The notes beneath the pieces are model-generated. The model did no database searches and was not told the origin of the DNA. It saw nothing but the letters and a program-made list of their open reading frames with translations. DNA of 64,000 bases from an uncultured Atopobiaceae bacterium. Its GTDB lineage: Bacteria; Actinomycetota; Coriobacteriia; Coriobacteriales; Atopobiaceae. Of the stretch, positions 43,266-51,489 are shown piece after piece. How positions within the stretch are numbered: position 1 is the first letter of the stretch; each line of letters starts with the position of its first letter. Both the position numbers and the translations under genes were made by a program. The DNA lies in contig CANQFP010000001.1 of assembly GCA_947599965.1 (NCBI GenBank), positions 47,794 through 111,793 on the forward strand, in the 5' to 3' direction.

Positions 43266-46200
43266 CTACCTCGAGGCGGCGGCGCTTCGTGCCTCGGCCT
43301 CGCGCTTGGCCTCCTCGATCTGGGCCCTCTGCTGCTTCGAGAGGAAGAAGTCGGGGCCGGAGGTCTCGTCAGGCGTCTTCATGCTGAAGAGCCGGTCGAT
43401 GCCGTATTGCTCGAAGAGGTCCATCGTGCGCTGGATGGCCGCCTGGGTGCCATGGGAGGCGCCCGGCTCCGGATCCTTGGTCTCGGCTGAGCCGGCGGCC
43501 CAAGGTGCGACCTCGGCGGTCTCTCCGGCCTTGCGTTCGGCGTCGAAGTTCTCCTTCGCGACGCTGATCATGAGCTTGATGCGGTTCAGCTGGTTCACCT
43601 CGGAGGCGCCGGGGTCGTAGTCCACGGCAACGATGTTGCTCTCGGGGTGCATCTGGCGCAGGCGCTTGATCACGCTCTTGCCGACCACGTGGTTCGGCAG
43701 GCAGGCGAAGGGCGAGCAGCAGATGATGTTCGGGCAGCCCTCCTCGATGAGGTCGCACATCTCCGCGGTGAGGAGCCAGCCCTCCCCCATCGTGTTGCAG
43801 AGGGAGAGCACCTCGTTCGCCTTGGCCGCGAGCTCGAAGATCTCGGGGTAGGGCGCAAATCGCGTCGATTCCGCGAGCATCTTGTTGATGGGTCTGCGCA
43901 GCGCGTCGATGAGGCGGATGAGCGTGCCGTTGGCGATGCGGTTCAAGAGCTTTGTGCCGAGCTCGCCCTTCATGTTGATGGGGCTCGTGAGGCCGAAGAG
44001 GAAGAAGTCGAGAAGCCCGGGCACCACGGCCTCGCAGCCCTCGCCCTCGATGACCTTCACAACCTGGTTGTTGGCCGTGGGATGGAACTTCACGAGGATC
44101 TCGCCCACCACGCCCACGCGCGGCTTCGAGCGATCGTTCACGAGCGGGAACAGCTCGAACGCATCGATGGTGCGCTGGCAGAGCCGGTGGAACTGCTTGA
44201 GCGACATCGTCGCGATCTGCGCGCGGGCCTCGCTCATGAGCTGTTCGCAGAGCTCGTCGGCCGAGCCCGGGCGCTCCTCGTAGGGGCGCGTGCGGTAGAG
44301 GCACTGCATGAGCAGATCGCCGTAGAGGATCGCGTAGGCCGCGCCCATGATGGTCTTGGGCTTCAAGATCGAGAAGCCGGGGTTGTGCTCGTCGAGGGTC
44401 GAGGCCACGGAAAGCGAGATCACGGGGATCTCCGGGTGGCCGCTCTCCTTGAGCGCCTTGCGGATGAGCGCGATGTAGTTCGTGGCGCGGCAGCCGCCGC
44501 CCGTCTGGGTGATGAGCACGGCGGTCTTGGAGAGGTCGTACCTACCGCTCTCGATGGCCTCCATGATCTGGCCCGTGACGAGAATCGACGGATAGCAGAT
44601 GTCGTTGTTCACGTACTTCAGGCCCGCGTCCACGGCGCCCTGGTCAACCGACGGCAGGAGCACCATGTTGTAGCCGGCCTCGCGCACCACGGGGCGCAAC
44701 AGGTCGAAGTGGATGGGCGCCATCTGCGGCACGAGGATCGTGTAGTGCTCGTCGCGCATCTGCTCGGTGAAGCGCGGCTTGGGCCAAGCGGCGCTCGCCG
44801 CCTCGGTCTCGGCCGGGATGGGCTCGCCGGGATGGGCCGCCTCGAGCTCGGCGCGCCGCTCGGCGAGGGCGGCCATGAGCGAGCGCACGCGGATGCGCGC
44901 GGCGCCGAGGTTCGACACCTCGTCGATCTTGAGCACGGTGTAGATCTTGCCCGAGGCCTCGAGGATCTCCTGCACCTGGTCGGTGGTGAGGGCGTCGAGC
45001 CCGCAACCGAAGGAGTTCAGCTGGATGAGGTCGAGGTCGTTGCGCCCGGCGACGAAGCGCGCCGCACGATAGAGCCGCGAGTGGTACATCCACTGGTCCA
45101 CGACGCGGATGGGGCGCTCGGGGCGCATGTGATGCGCCACCGAGTCCTCGGTGAGCACGGCGAAGCCGAAGCCTTGGATGAGCTCGGGAATCGCGTGGTT
45201 GATCTCGGGGTCCACGTGATAGGGACGCCCGGCGAGGACGATGCCGTGGCGATGGTCGTCGGCCTCGATCCACGCGAGCGCCGCGTCGCCGGCTGCGCGC
45301 ATGGTCTCCTTGAACTCGAGGTCGGCGCGCCAGGCGTCGTTCACCGCCGCGTCCACGGCGCTCCTCGTGATGGGATCGCCCTGAAGCGGATGGCCGCCGG
45401 CCTTCGCCTCCTCCTCGCGCTTCTTCAGGATCTCGTAGAGACGGCGCTTGAGCTCGCGCTTGTTGTCGTAGGGCAAAAACGGGTTCAGGAACTCCACGTC
45501 CGGACGCGAGAGCTCGTCCACGTTCAGGCCGAGGGCCTGCGGATAGCTCATGACGATGGGGCAGTTGTAGTGGTTGCCCGCCGTCTCGTCCTCGGTGCGC
45601 TCCCAGCGCACGCAGGGCATCCAGATGAAGTCCACGCCCTTGGCCAGGAGATTCATGATGTGGCCGTGGGAGAGCTTCGCCGGGTAGCAGACGCTCTCGG
45701 AGGGCATGGATTCGATGCCGGCCTCGTAGGTGGCCTTCGTGGACGGATCGCTCGGCACGACGGCGTAGCCCATCTTCGTGAAGAAGGTGTGCCAAAAGGG
45801 ATAGTTCTCGTACTGGTTGAGGGCGCGCGGAATGCCCACGGTGCCGCGCGGCGCCTCGGAGGGCGAGAGGCCCTGGCGCTCCCAGATGAGCTTGTTCTTG
45901 AAGGCGAAGAGGTTCGGCGCGTCGCTCTTGAGACGACCCGCGCCGGCGCCCCGCTCGCAGCGGTTGCCGGTGATGAACTTGCGGCCGCCGCCGAAGTTGT
46001 TGACCGTGAGCAGGCAGTTATTCGAGCAGCGTCCGCAGTGGACCTTGGTGATCTTCACCTCGAGGGCGTCGATCTCCTCCTTCGAGAGGAGCGTCGAGAG
46101 GCCGCTCGCCCCGGCGCGCTCGCGGGCGATGAGGGCGGCGCCGTAGGCGCCCATGGTGCCGGCGATGTCGGGGCGGATGGCGTCGCGTCCGGTGAGGAGC

Positions 46201-47927
46201 TCGAAGGCGCGCAGCGTGGCATCGGAGAGGAACGTGCCACCCTGCACCACCACGGCGGCCCCGATCTCCTGCGCATCGCGCAGCTTGATGACCTTGAAGA
46301 GCGCGTTCTTGATCACGGAGTAGGAGAGCCCGGCGGCGATGTCGCCCACCGTGGCGCCCTCCTTCTGAGCCTGCTTCACGCGGCTGTTCATGAAGACGGT
46401 GCAGCGGCTGCCGAGGTCGACGGGGTGATCGGCGGCCACGGCCTCGGCGGCGAACTCCTCCACGCCGAAGCCCATGGCGTTGGCGAAGGTCTCGATGAAG
46501 GAGCCGCACCCCGAGGAGCAGGCCTCGTTGAGCATGATGGATTCGATGACGCCGTCGGCCACGCGCAGGCACTTCATGTCCTGGCCGCCGATGTCCAAGA
46601 TGAAGGCGACCTCGGGCACGAAGGCCTCGGCGCCCTTCAGGTGCGCGACGGTCTCCACCTCGCCGGAATCGCAGCAGAAGGCCTCCTTGATGAGCGCCTC
46701 GCCGTAGCCGGTGGTGGTCACGTGGCCGACGCTCGCCCCCTCGGGAAGCGCGCTCAGGAAGTCGTCGAGGATGGCGCGGGCGGAGCCGAGCACATCGCCT
46801 TCGTTGTTGCCGTACCAGGTGCGCAAAAGCTCACCGTCCTCGCCCACCATGGCGGCCTTCATGGTCGTGGAGCCGGCGTCGATGCCGATGAAGACGCGGC
46901 CGCGATAGCCCTCGAGCTCGCCGCGGGGCACGCGCTCGGCGTCGTGGCGCTCCTTGAAGGTGGCATAGTCCTCGCGCGTGGCGAAGAGGGGCGCGAGGCG
47001 CGCCACTTCGCAACCCTGCGTGTCGCCGAGCGCCTCGAGACGGCCGATGACCTCGGTGAACGTGACCTGCTGCGGGTCCTCGCCCGCCAGCGCCGCGCCC
47101 CGCGCCACGAAGAGGTGCGCGTTCTCGGGCACGATCCGATGCTCCTCGTCGAGATCGAGGGTCTCGTAGAAGCGGTTCCTGAGCTCCGGCAGATACTGGA
47201 GCGGACCGCCGAGGAAGGCGACGTAGCCGCGGATGGGGTGCCCGCAGGCGAGCCCCGAGACGGTCTGGTTGGCCACCGACTGGAAGATCGAGGCAGCGAT
47301 GTCGGCCGGCGCCGCGCCCTCGTTCAGGAGCGGCTGCACGTCGGACTTGGCGAAGACGCCGCAGCGGCTGGCGATGGGATAGATGTGGGTCGCGCCCTTG
47401 GCGAGCTCGTTCAGGCCGGAGGCGTCGGTGTGGAGCAGCGTCGCCATCTGGTCGATGAAGGCGCCCGTGCCGCCGGCGCAGGTGCCGTTCATGCGCTGCT
47501 CGATGCCCTGGTCGAAGTAGATGATCTTCGCGTCCTCGCCGCCGAGCTCGATGGCCACGTCGGTCTTGGGGATGAGCCGCTCCACGGCGCGCTTGGAGGC
47601 GATGACCTCCTGCACGAACTCGAGGTCGAGCCACTGGGAGAGCAAAAGGCCGCCCGACCCCGTGATCGAGACGCCCATGGGCACTTCGCCGAGGACGGCG
47701 CGGGCTCCCTCGAAGAGCTCCTTGGCCGTGGCGCGGATATCGGTGTGGTGACGCTGGTAGTTGGCGTAGACGATGGCGCCCGTCTCGTCGATGACGGCGA
47801 GCTTCACCGTCGTCGAGCCGACGTCGATGCCGAGCCGAAGGACCCGGCCGGCCACGTCCTCGGGGTGTGCGGGCTTGAGCTCTGCCCCGTCGGCCACGAG
47901 CTCCACCGGATTCAAAGTGTTCGTCAT
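43266..47927 (-). CDS. Giant 2-hydroxyacyl-CoA dehydratase activase/dehydratase-like fusion protein
   Basis: 1553 residues, ATG start with GGAGG seven bases upstream and an ATGA overlap with the TetR stop. Two BadF/BadG/HgdC-type ATPase domains come first. Domain 1 is at ~30-290 (LGIDVGSTTVKLAVIDE; GGEDAKIIYF; GTCAGGTGAFIDQM). Domain 2 is at ~345-610 (GIDAGSTTMKAAMVGEDGEL; DIGGQDMKCLRV; EACSSGCGSFIETF, which carries Cys for a dimer-bridging 4Fe-4S cluster). A Cys-rich segment follows near 640 (VHCGRCSNNCLLTVNNFGGG). Next is a DUF2229-like region (~690-930) and an HgdB/dehydratase-like C-terminal part (NDICYPSILVTGQIMEAI; QTGGGCRATNYIALIRKAL; CSPFACLPNHVVGKSVIKRL). Known chemistry of the family: ATP-driven low-potential electron injection into a dehydratase-type or double-cubane iron-sulfur protein. 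The substrate here is unknown. Oxygen-sensitive enzyme, implying an anaerobe. Confidence 0.85.
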   Translation of the reverse strand: MTNTLNPVELVADGAELKPAHPEDVAGRVLRLGIDVGSTTVKLAVIDETGAIVYANYQRHHTDIRATAKELFEGARAVLGEVPMGVSITGSGGLLLSQWLDLEFVQEVIASKRAVERLIPKTDVAIELGGEDAKIIYFDQGIEQRMNGTCAGGTGAFIDQMATLLHTDASGLNELAKGATHIYPIASRCGVFAKSDVQPLLNEGAAPADIAASIFQSVANQTVSGLACGHPIRGYVAFLGGPLQYLPELRNRFYETLDLDEEHRIVPENAHLFVARGAALAGEDPQQVTFTEVIGRLEALGDTQGCEVARLAPLFATREDYATFKERHDAERVPRGELEGYRGRVFIGIDAGSTTMKAAMVGEDGELLRTWYGNNEGDVLGSARAILDDFLSALPEGASVGHVTTTGYGEALIKEAFCCDSGEVETVAHLKGAEAFVPEVAFILDIGGQDMKCLRVADGVIESIMLNEACSSGCGSFIETFANAMGFGVEEFAAEAVAADHPVDLGSRCTVFMNSRVKQAQKEGATVGDIAAGLSYSVIKNALFKVIKLRDAQEIGAAVVVQGGTFLSDATLRAFELLTGRDAIRPDIAGTMGAYGAALIARERAGASGLSTLLSKEEIDALEVKITKVHCGRCSNNCLLTVNNFGGGRKFITGNRCERGAGAGRLKSDAPNLFAFKNKLIWERQGLSPSEAPRGTVGIPRALNQYENYPFWHTFFTKMGYAVVPSDPSTKATYEAGIESMPSESVCYPAKLSHGHIMNLLAKGVDFIWMPCVRWERTEDETAGNHYNCPIVMSYPQALGLNVDELSRPDVEFLNPFLPYDNKRELKRRLYEILKKREEEAKAGGHPLQGDPITRSAVDAAVNDAWRADLEFKETMRAAGDAALAWIEADDHRHGIVLAGRPYHVDPEINHAIPELIQGFGFAVLTEDSVAHHMRPERPIRVVDQWMYHSRLYRAARFVAGRNDLDLIQLNSFGCGLDALTTDQVQEILEASGKIYTVLKIDEVSNLGAARIRVRSLMAALAERRAELEAAHPGEPIPAETEAASAAWPKPRFTEQMRDEHYTILVPQMAPIHFDLLRPVVREAGYNMVLLPSVDQGAVDAGLKYVNNDICYPSILVTGQIMEAIESGRYDLSKTAVLITQTGGGCRATNYIALIRKALKESGHPEIPVISLSVASTLDEHNPGFSILKPKTIMGAAYAILYGDLLMQCLYRTRPYEERPGSADELCEQLMSEARAQIATMSLKQFHRLCQRTIDAFELFPLVNDRSKPRVGVVGEILVKFHPTANNQVVKVIEGEGCEAVVPGLLDFFLFGLTSPINMKGELGTKLLNRIANGTLIRLIDALRRPINKMLAESTRFAPYPEIFELAAKANEVLSLCNTMGEGWLLTAEMCDLIEEGCPNIICCSPFACLPNHVVGKSVIKRLRQMHPESNIVAVDYDPGASEVNQLNRIKLMISVAKENFDAERKAGETAEVAPWAAGSAETKDPEPGASHGTQAAIQRTMDLFEQYGIDRLFSMKTPDETSGPDFFLSKQQRAQIEEAKREAEARSAAASR

Positions 47928-48634
47928 GCGCGAGCCTCCATCAAGCTCTGGATAATCGAGAGCCCGTAGCCCTGGATGTCGATGTCGTAGGAGTTCTGGT
48001 AGAGATCGCCCGGACGCACGAAGACGAGGAGCGAGAGCAGCCTCGCCAGCGCCTCGGCGGGTTCCTCCATGCCGCCGGCCACCCAGCGTTCGATGACGGC
48101 GAAGATGGCGCCCACGGCGAAGGAGATGTAGTAGTCGAAGAAGCTCGTGAGGCCGAGCGCGCCGATGCCCTGGAGCGCGTGAGCCGCGGCGATGGCGTGG
48201 GCGCGGCTCTTCAGCTCCTGGGCGAAGGAGGGGTCGCCGTCGGGCCCCATGATGGCCGTGAGGTAGCCCTGGCGCGCCTTCATGGCGGCGAGGATCTCCA
48301 CGGAACCGGGCACGGGCTCGGTGCGATCGATGGCGGCGAACACCTCGTCGAGCTGGATGGAGCAGAGCTGCTCCACGAGTTCGGCCAGCTCGTCGATCGT
48401 CTCGCGCTTCACCGCGTTGGCGAGCTCGGAGATGTCGCGGTAGTGCGCGTAGAACGTGCGCCGCGTGAGCCCCGCGCGATCGGCAACGCAGGTGACGGTG
48501 ACCTTCGAGAGATCGCCCGTCTCGCCGAGCGCCTCGACGAAGGCGTTTCTGAGCGCCGAGCGCGACCGCAAACAGCGCGGGTCCTGGCTTTGCGGCGTCT
48601 CAAATTCCGTCTCCAAGGAGAGCATAGACGGCAT
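47924..48634 (-). CDS. TetR/AcrR-family transcriptional regulator
   Basis: 236 residues from the ATG at 48634 (GGAAGGA six bases upstream); the longer frame upstream runs into the operator region. N-terminal helix-turn-helix: ALRNAFVEALGETGDLSKVTVTCVADRAGLTRRTFYAHYRDISELANAV. The ligand-binding half is all-helical, with FFDYYISFAVGAIFAVIERWVAGGMEEP near its end, like TetR_C domains. Translationally coupled to the activase fusion by ATGA, so the pair is one operon. Repeated TGTGCAA half-sites 60-110 bases upstream are its probable autoregulatory operators. Confidence 0.88.
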   Translation of the reverse strand: MPSMLSLETEFETPQSQDPRCLRSRSALRNAFVEALGETGDLSKVTVTCVADRAGLTRRTFYAHYRDISELANAVKRETIDELAELVEQLCSIQLDEVFAAIDRTEPVPGSVEILAAMKARQGYLTAIMGPDGDPSFAQELKSRAHAIAAAHALQGIGALGLTSFFDYYISFAVGAIFAVIERWVAGGMEEPAEALARLLSLLVFVRPGDLYQNSYDIDIQGYGLSIIQSLMEARA

Positions 48635-48695
48635 GTGCGGTCCTTCCACGAACTCCACGCTCGGCTTTTTCTCACCGAGCGCAGTAGTGCTCAAT

Positions 48696-48741
48696 CTGTG
48701 CAATAGTGCGCAGCGCGTGAAGTATTGCACAGCCTGTGCAA
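48696..48741. promoter_or_regulatory. Operator-like array of CTGTGCAA half-sites upstream of the TetR-activase operon
   Basis: CTGTGCAATA (48696-48705) and its exact inverse TATTGCACAG (48723-48732) are 17 bases apart. A third half-site CCTGTGCAA (48733-48741) follows at once. Arms of ten perfect bases in a region with no gene point to a repressor site. TTGCAC within it could double as a -35 for leftward transcription. Confidence 0.65.
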
Positions 48742-48878
48742 CGTGGGAACACCCCTGCACGAAATGCCTCTATTTGTTCATGAATGCACCACACGCGATG
48801 GAGGGCATATGGGGAGAGCCTGCGGGGTGTACGTCGTGGAGGACGTATCGCCGTACCGCCGAGGGTGCGGACTTCTTG

Positions 48879-49457
48879 CTACAAAGCCGCAGGGTCACCC
48901 TCGATGGCGGCGAGGAAGGCGTCCACCTGCCGGGAGAGGAGCGAGCGAGCGTCGTCATCGAGCGTGAGCACGTTCGTCTTCAGAGCCTCCGCTCCGTAGC
49001 TCATGAGGCAGAAGGGCTCCGTGGGCTCTTGGAAGCGGACGAATTCGAGGAGCGCGGCGAGCTTCTCTGCCATGCCCCGGCCCTTCATGCCACCCGCCGC
49101 GGAGGATATCGTCACGGGCATGCCGCGGATGGGGAGCGGAGCTTGGTAGTCGCCCGGCACGATGGGGCGCGAGAGCCAGTCGATGAGGGTCTTCACGTGG
49201 CCGGGGTAGGAGCTGTTGTATTCCGGCGAGACGATCCAGAGGCCGTCCGCCGCGGCCACCTCGGCGCGCACGCGGGCAACGACGGGATCCTCGCCACCAT
49301 CCGCGTGCTCGAGATCCTGGTTCATATACGGCAGATCTCGATATTCGAGGTAGGAGACCTCGGCGCGATCGCCGATGAGCCGCTCGGCCTCCCGGGCGAG
49401 CTGGCGGTTGAGCGAGTGCTCGCGAAACGAGCCGACGACCATGAGGATCCTCTTCAT
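48879..49457 (-). CDS. NADPH-dependent FMN reductase-family flavoprotein
   Basis: 192 residues from the ATG at 49457 (GGAAGG seven bases upstream). Flavodoxin-like fold: GSFREHSLNRQLA phosphate loop, DGLWIVSPEYNSSYPGHVKTLIDWLSR (FMN isoalloxazine loop) and SSAAGGMKGRG. Family members (ChrR/ArsH-like) reduce quinones, azo dyes or chromate. Monocistronic and divergent from the next gene. The 421 bases between it and the TetR start (48635-48878 plus the shared upstream DNA) hold only the operator array. Confidence 0.88.
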   Translation of the reverse strand: MKRILMVVGSFREHSLNRQLAREAERLIGDRAEVSYLEYRDLPYMNQDLEHADGGEDPVVARVRAEVAAADGLWIVSPEYNSSYPGHVKTLIDWLSRPIVPGDYQAPLPIRGMPVTISSAAGGMKGRGMAEKLAALLEFVRFQEPTEPFCLMSYGAEALKTNVLTLDDDARSLLSRQVDAFLAAIEGDPAAL

Positions 49458-49674
49458 CGCGATCCCTTCCACGCGTTGGAGTGCGCCGGACACTTCGAGC
49501 CTACCCATCACCCTCGCCCGCCGAACACGACGATCGCGCCGCCCCGACCGCTGCGTGTTTCCGCTCGATGACACGGCGTTCGAGCACATCTGCGAGGGGA
49601 AAGAACCGGGGAGCACACAACCGCGCGACGTCGGGCCTGAACACCCCACCGCGCTCCTCTGAGGAGGGATCGTC

Positions 49675-50136
49675 ATGAATGGATATCAACGAGCCGTCTG
49701 GATCGTCTCGATCATCAACATCCTCTTCGCGCTCGTCGGCATCGTCGTGGGTGTCGTCGTCCTCCTGCTCGGCGCGGGCATGCTCGGCGAGAGCGCCGAC
49801 GAGGCGATTCTCAGCGGCTACGTCGTGAGCGGCTTCTTCATCGCGGCCGCGGTTCTCGGAATCATCCAGTCGATCTACCAGCTCATCGTCGGCTGCCTCG
49901 GCGTGCGCGGTTCGCGCGACGCCTCCAAGATCGGCCCCTTCTTCGTCCTCACGGTCATCAACTTCATCTGGGCGATCGTCGTCTTCGCGTTCTATCTCTT
50001 CAACGTGACGGGCGGGAGCTCGGCGGACCTCACGACGAACGTGATCTCCTCGATCATCAACGTGATCATCACCGCGATCCTCATGTTCTGCGCCGGACGC
50101 ATCAAGTCGGGTCAGAAGTTCCGCGATGTCTGCTAA
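49675..50136 (+). CDS. Small four-helix membrane protein
   Basis: 153 residues with four clear membrane helices (IINILFALVGIVVGVVVLLLGAG; VVSGFFIAAAVLGIIQSIYQLIVG; FFVLTVINFIWAIVVFAFYLF; VISSIINVIITAILMFCAG). ATG with GAGGAGGGATCGTC upstream. The function is unknown; it resembles DUF-type integral membrane proteins. Its 3' end overlaps the asparaginase start by 11 bases in another frame, so the two are co-translated. Confidence 0.8.
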   Translation: MNGYQRAVWIVSIINILFALVGIVVGVVVLLLGAGMLGESADEAILSGYVVSGFFIAAAVLGIIQSIYQLIVGCLGVRGSRDASKIGPFFVLTVINFIWAIVVFAFYLFNVTGGSSADLTTNVISSIINVIITAILMFCAGRIKSGQKFRDVC

Positions 50137-51229
50137 CGGGCCGGCAGAGAACCCCTCTCCCTCTTCCGGCACGCCCGCGGGCCACGCACCCGCTGCCGCA
50201 CGGCCGACGCTGCTCGTCATCTACACGGGCGGCACCATCGGCATGGTGCGTGACCCGAAGACGGGCGCCCTCGCGCCCTTCGACTTCGACCACCTCGTCG
50301 ACAACGTGCCTCGCCTCGCGCGCCTCGACTACCACCTCGGGCGCGTGCAGTTCCACCCCGCCATCGACAGTTCGAACATGACGCCCATCCACTGGGCCGC
50401 CATCGCGAGCGCCATCGCCGAGAACTACGACGCCTACGACGGCTTCGTCGTGCTCCACGGCACCGACACGATGGCCTACACGGCTTCGGCGCTCTCCTTC
50501 ATGCTCGAGGGCCTCGCCAAGCCGGTCATCCTCACGGGCTCCCAGCTGCCGATCTCCGACATCCGCGAGGACGGCACGACGAACCTCGTCACCGCGCTCC
50601 AGATCGCCGCCGCGCGGGACGCCGCCGGCGATCCGATGGTGCGGGAGGTGGCGATCTCCTTCGGAGACACGCTCCTGCGTGGCAATCGCGCCACCAAGGA
50701 GAGCTCCACCGAGTTCGGCGCGTTCCACTCCTTCAACTATCCGGCGCTCGCCACGATGAACCTGCACATACGCTTCCGCGAGGAGTTCCTCTGGCGGCCG
50801 AACCCTACCGGGAAGCTCACCACGCACACGAAACTCGACCCCGCCGTGTCGGTCGTCTTCCTCCACCCCGGCATCACGGAGGGCTCGCTTCGCGCCCAGC
50901 TCGCCGAACCCGGCATCAAGGCGTTCGTCCTGCGCACCTACGGCGCCGGCAACGCGCCCACCACACCGTGGTTCACCTCGGCGATCAAAGACGCGGTGCA
51001 AGGCGGCCGCATCATCGTGAACGTCACCCAGTGTCCGGACGGCGGCGTCGAGGAGACGCGCTACGACACCGGCGACGCGCTCGCCGCAGCCGGCGTCATC
51101 TCCGGCCTCGACCTCACCTGCGAGGCGGCCGTGACGAAGCTCATGTACCTGCTCGGCCTCGGTCTCTCGGCCCCCGAGGTCACGAGCGCCATGCAGCGCT
51201 CCCTCCGAGGCGAGCTCACGGAGCTCTGA
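50126..51229 (+). CDS. L-asparaginase, type I-like (cytosolic)
   Basis: 367 residues. Hydrolyses L-asparagine to aspartate and ammonia. The catalytic Thr lies in IYTGGTIGMV near residue 35, and the second Thr-Asp pair in HGTDTMAYTASALSFML; GSQLPISDIREDG and RTYGAGNAP follow. A Pro/Ala-rich N-terminal extension of about 27 residues lacks a hydrophobic core, so it is not a signal peptide. The ATG at 50126 has only a weak ribosome site and probably depends on coupling to the overlapping membrane-protein gene. It may supply aspartate to the decarboxylase at 58670 (inference). Confidence 0.92.
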   Translation: MSANGPAENPSPSSGTPAGHAPAAARPTLLVIYTGGTIGMVRDPKTGALAPFDFDHLVDNVPRLARLDYHLGRVQFHPAIDSSNMTPIHWAAIASAIAENYDAYDGFVVLHGTDTMAYTASALSFMLEGLAKPVILTGSQLPISDIREDGTTNLVTALQIAAARDAAGDPMVREVAISFGDTLLRGNRATKESSTEFGAFHSFNYPALATMNLHIRFREEFLWRPNPTGKLTTHTKLDPAVSVVFLHPGITEGSLRAQLAEPGIKAFVLRTYGAGNAPTTPWFTSAIKDAVQGGRIIVNVTQCPDGGVEETRYDTGDALAAAGVISGLDLTCEAAVTKLMYLLGLGLSAPEVTSAMQRSLRGELTEL

Positions 51230-51291
51230 GCCGAAGGGCCTCGGAGACGGCTCGACGCGTTCTCTCGCGGCGGCAAACCGGCAAGACCGAT

Positions 51292-51411
51292 ATGCGACTC
51301 GTGTTTCGTCAGAGGGCCGATGACATCGAGGTTCTCGGTTTCGGCCACCGCTATTTGCCGCTCGACTTCCATAGCCGAGTCACGCAGAACCGGGATCGCA
51401 CGGGCGCGTAG
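51292..51411 (+). pseudogene. Possible remnant of a RelE/ParE-like toxin C-terminus
   Basis: A 39-codon frame starting MRLVFRQRADDIEVLGFGHRY. The pattern of R-L-V-F-R, D-D-I-E-V-L and H-R-Y is like the last strands of RelE/YoeB-type toxins. There is no ribosome site and no antitoxin, and the upstream in-frame sequence shows no further toxin motifs. The rest of the 260-base gap 51230-51489 shows nothing else. Confidence 0.25.
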
Positions 51412-51489
51412 CCTGGCGCAGAAGCGCGCGCTCGTAATCGTCGTCGATGTGCTCTTCTACACTTTCTCGCAAAGGAGGGAGCGGTAGCG

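Noticed and set aside
43647..47969. A 1440-codon open frame on the plus strand opposite the activase fusion
   Set aside because: Same reason: complementary shadow of a long high-GC gene, no ribosome site, low-complexity translation.
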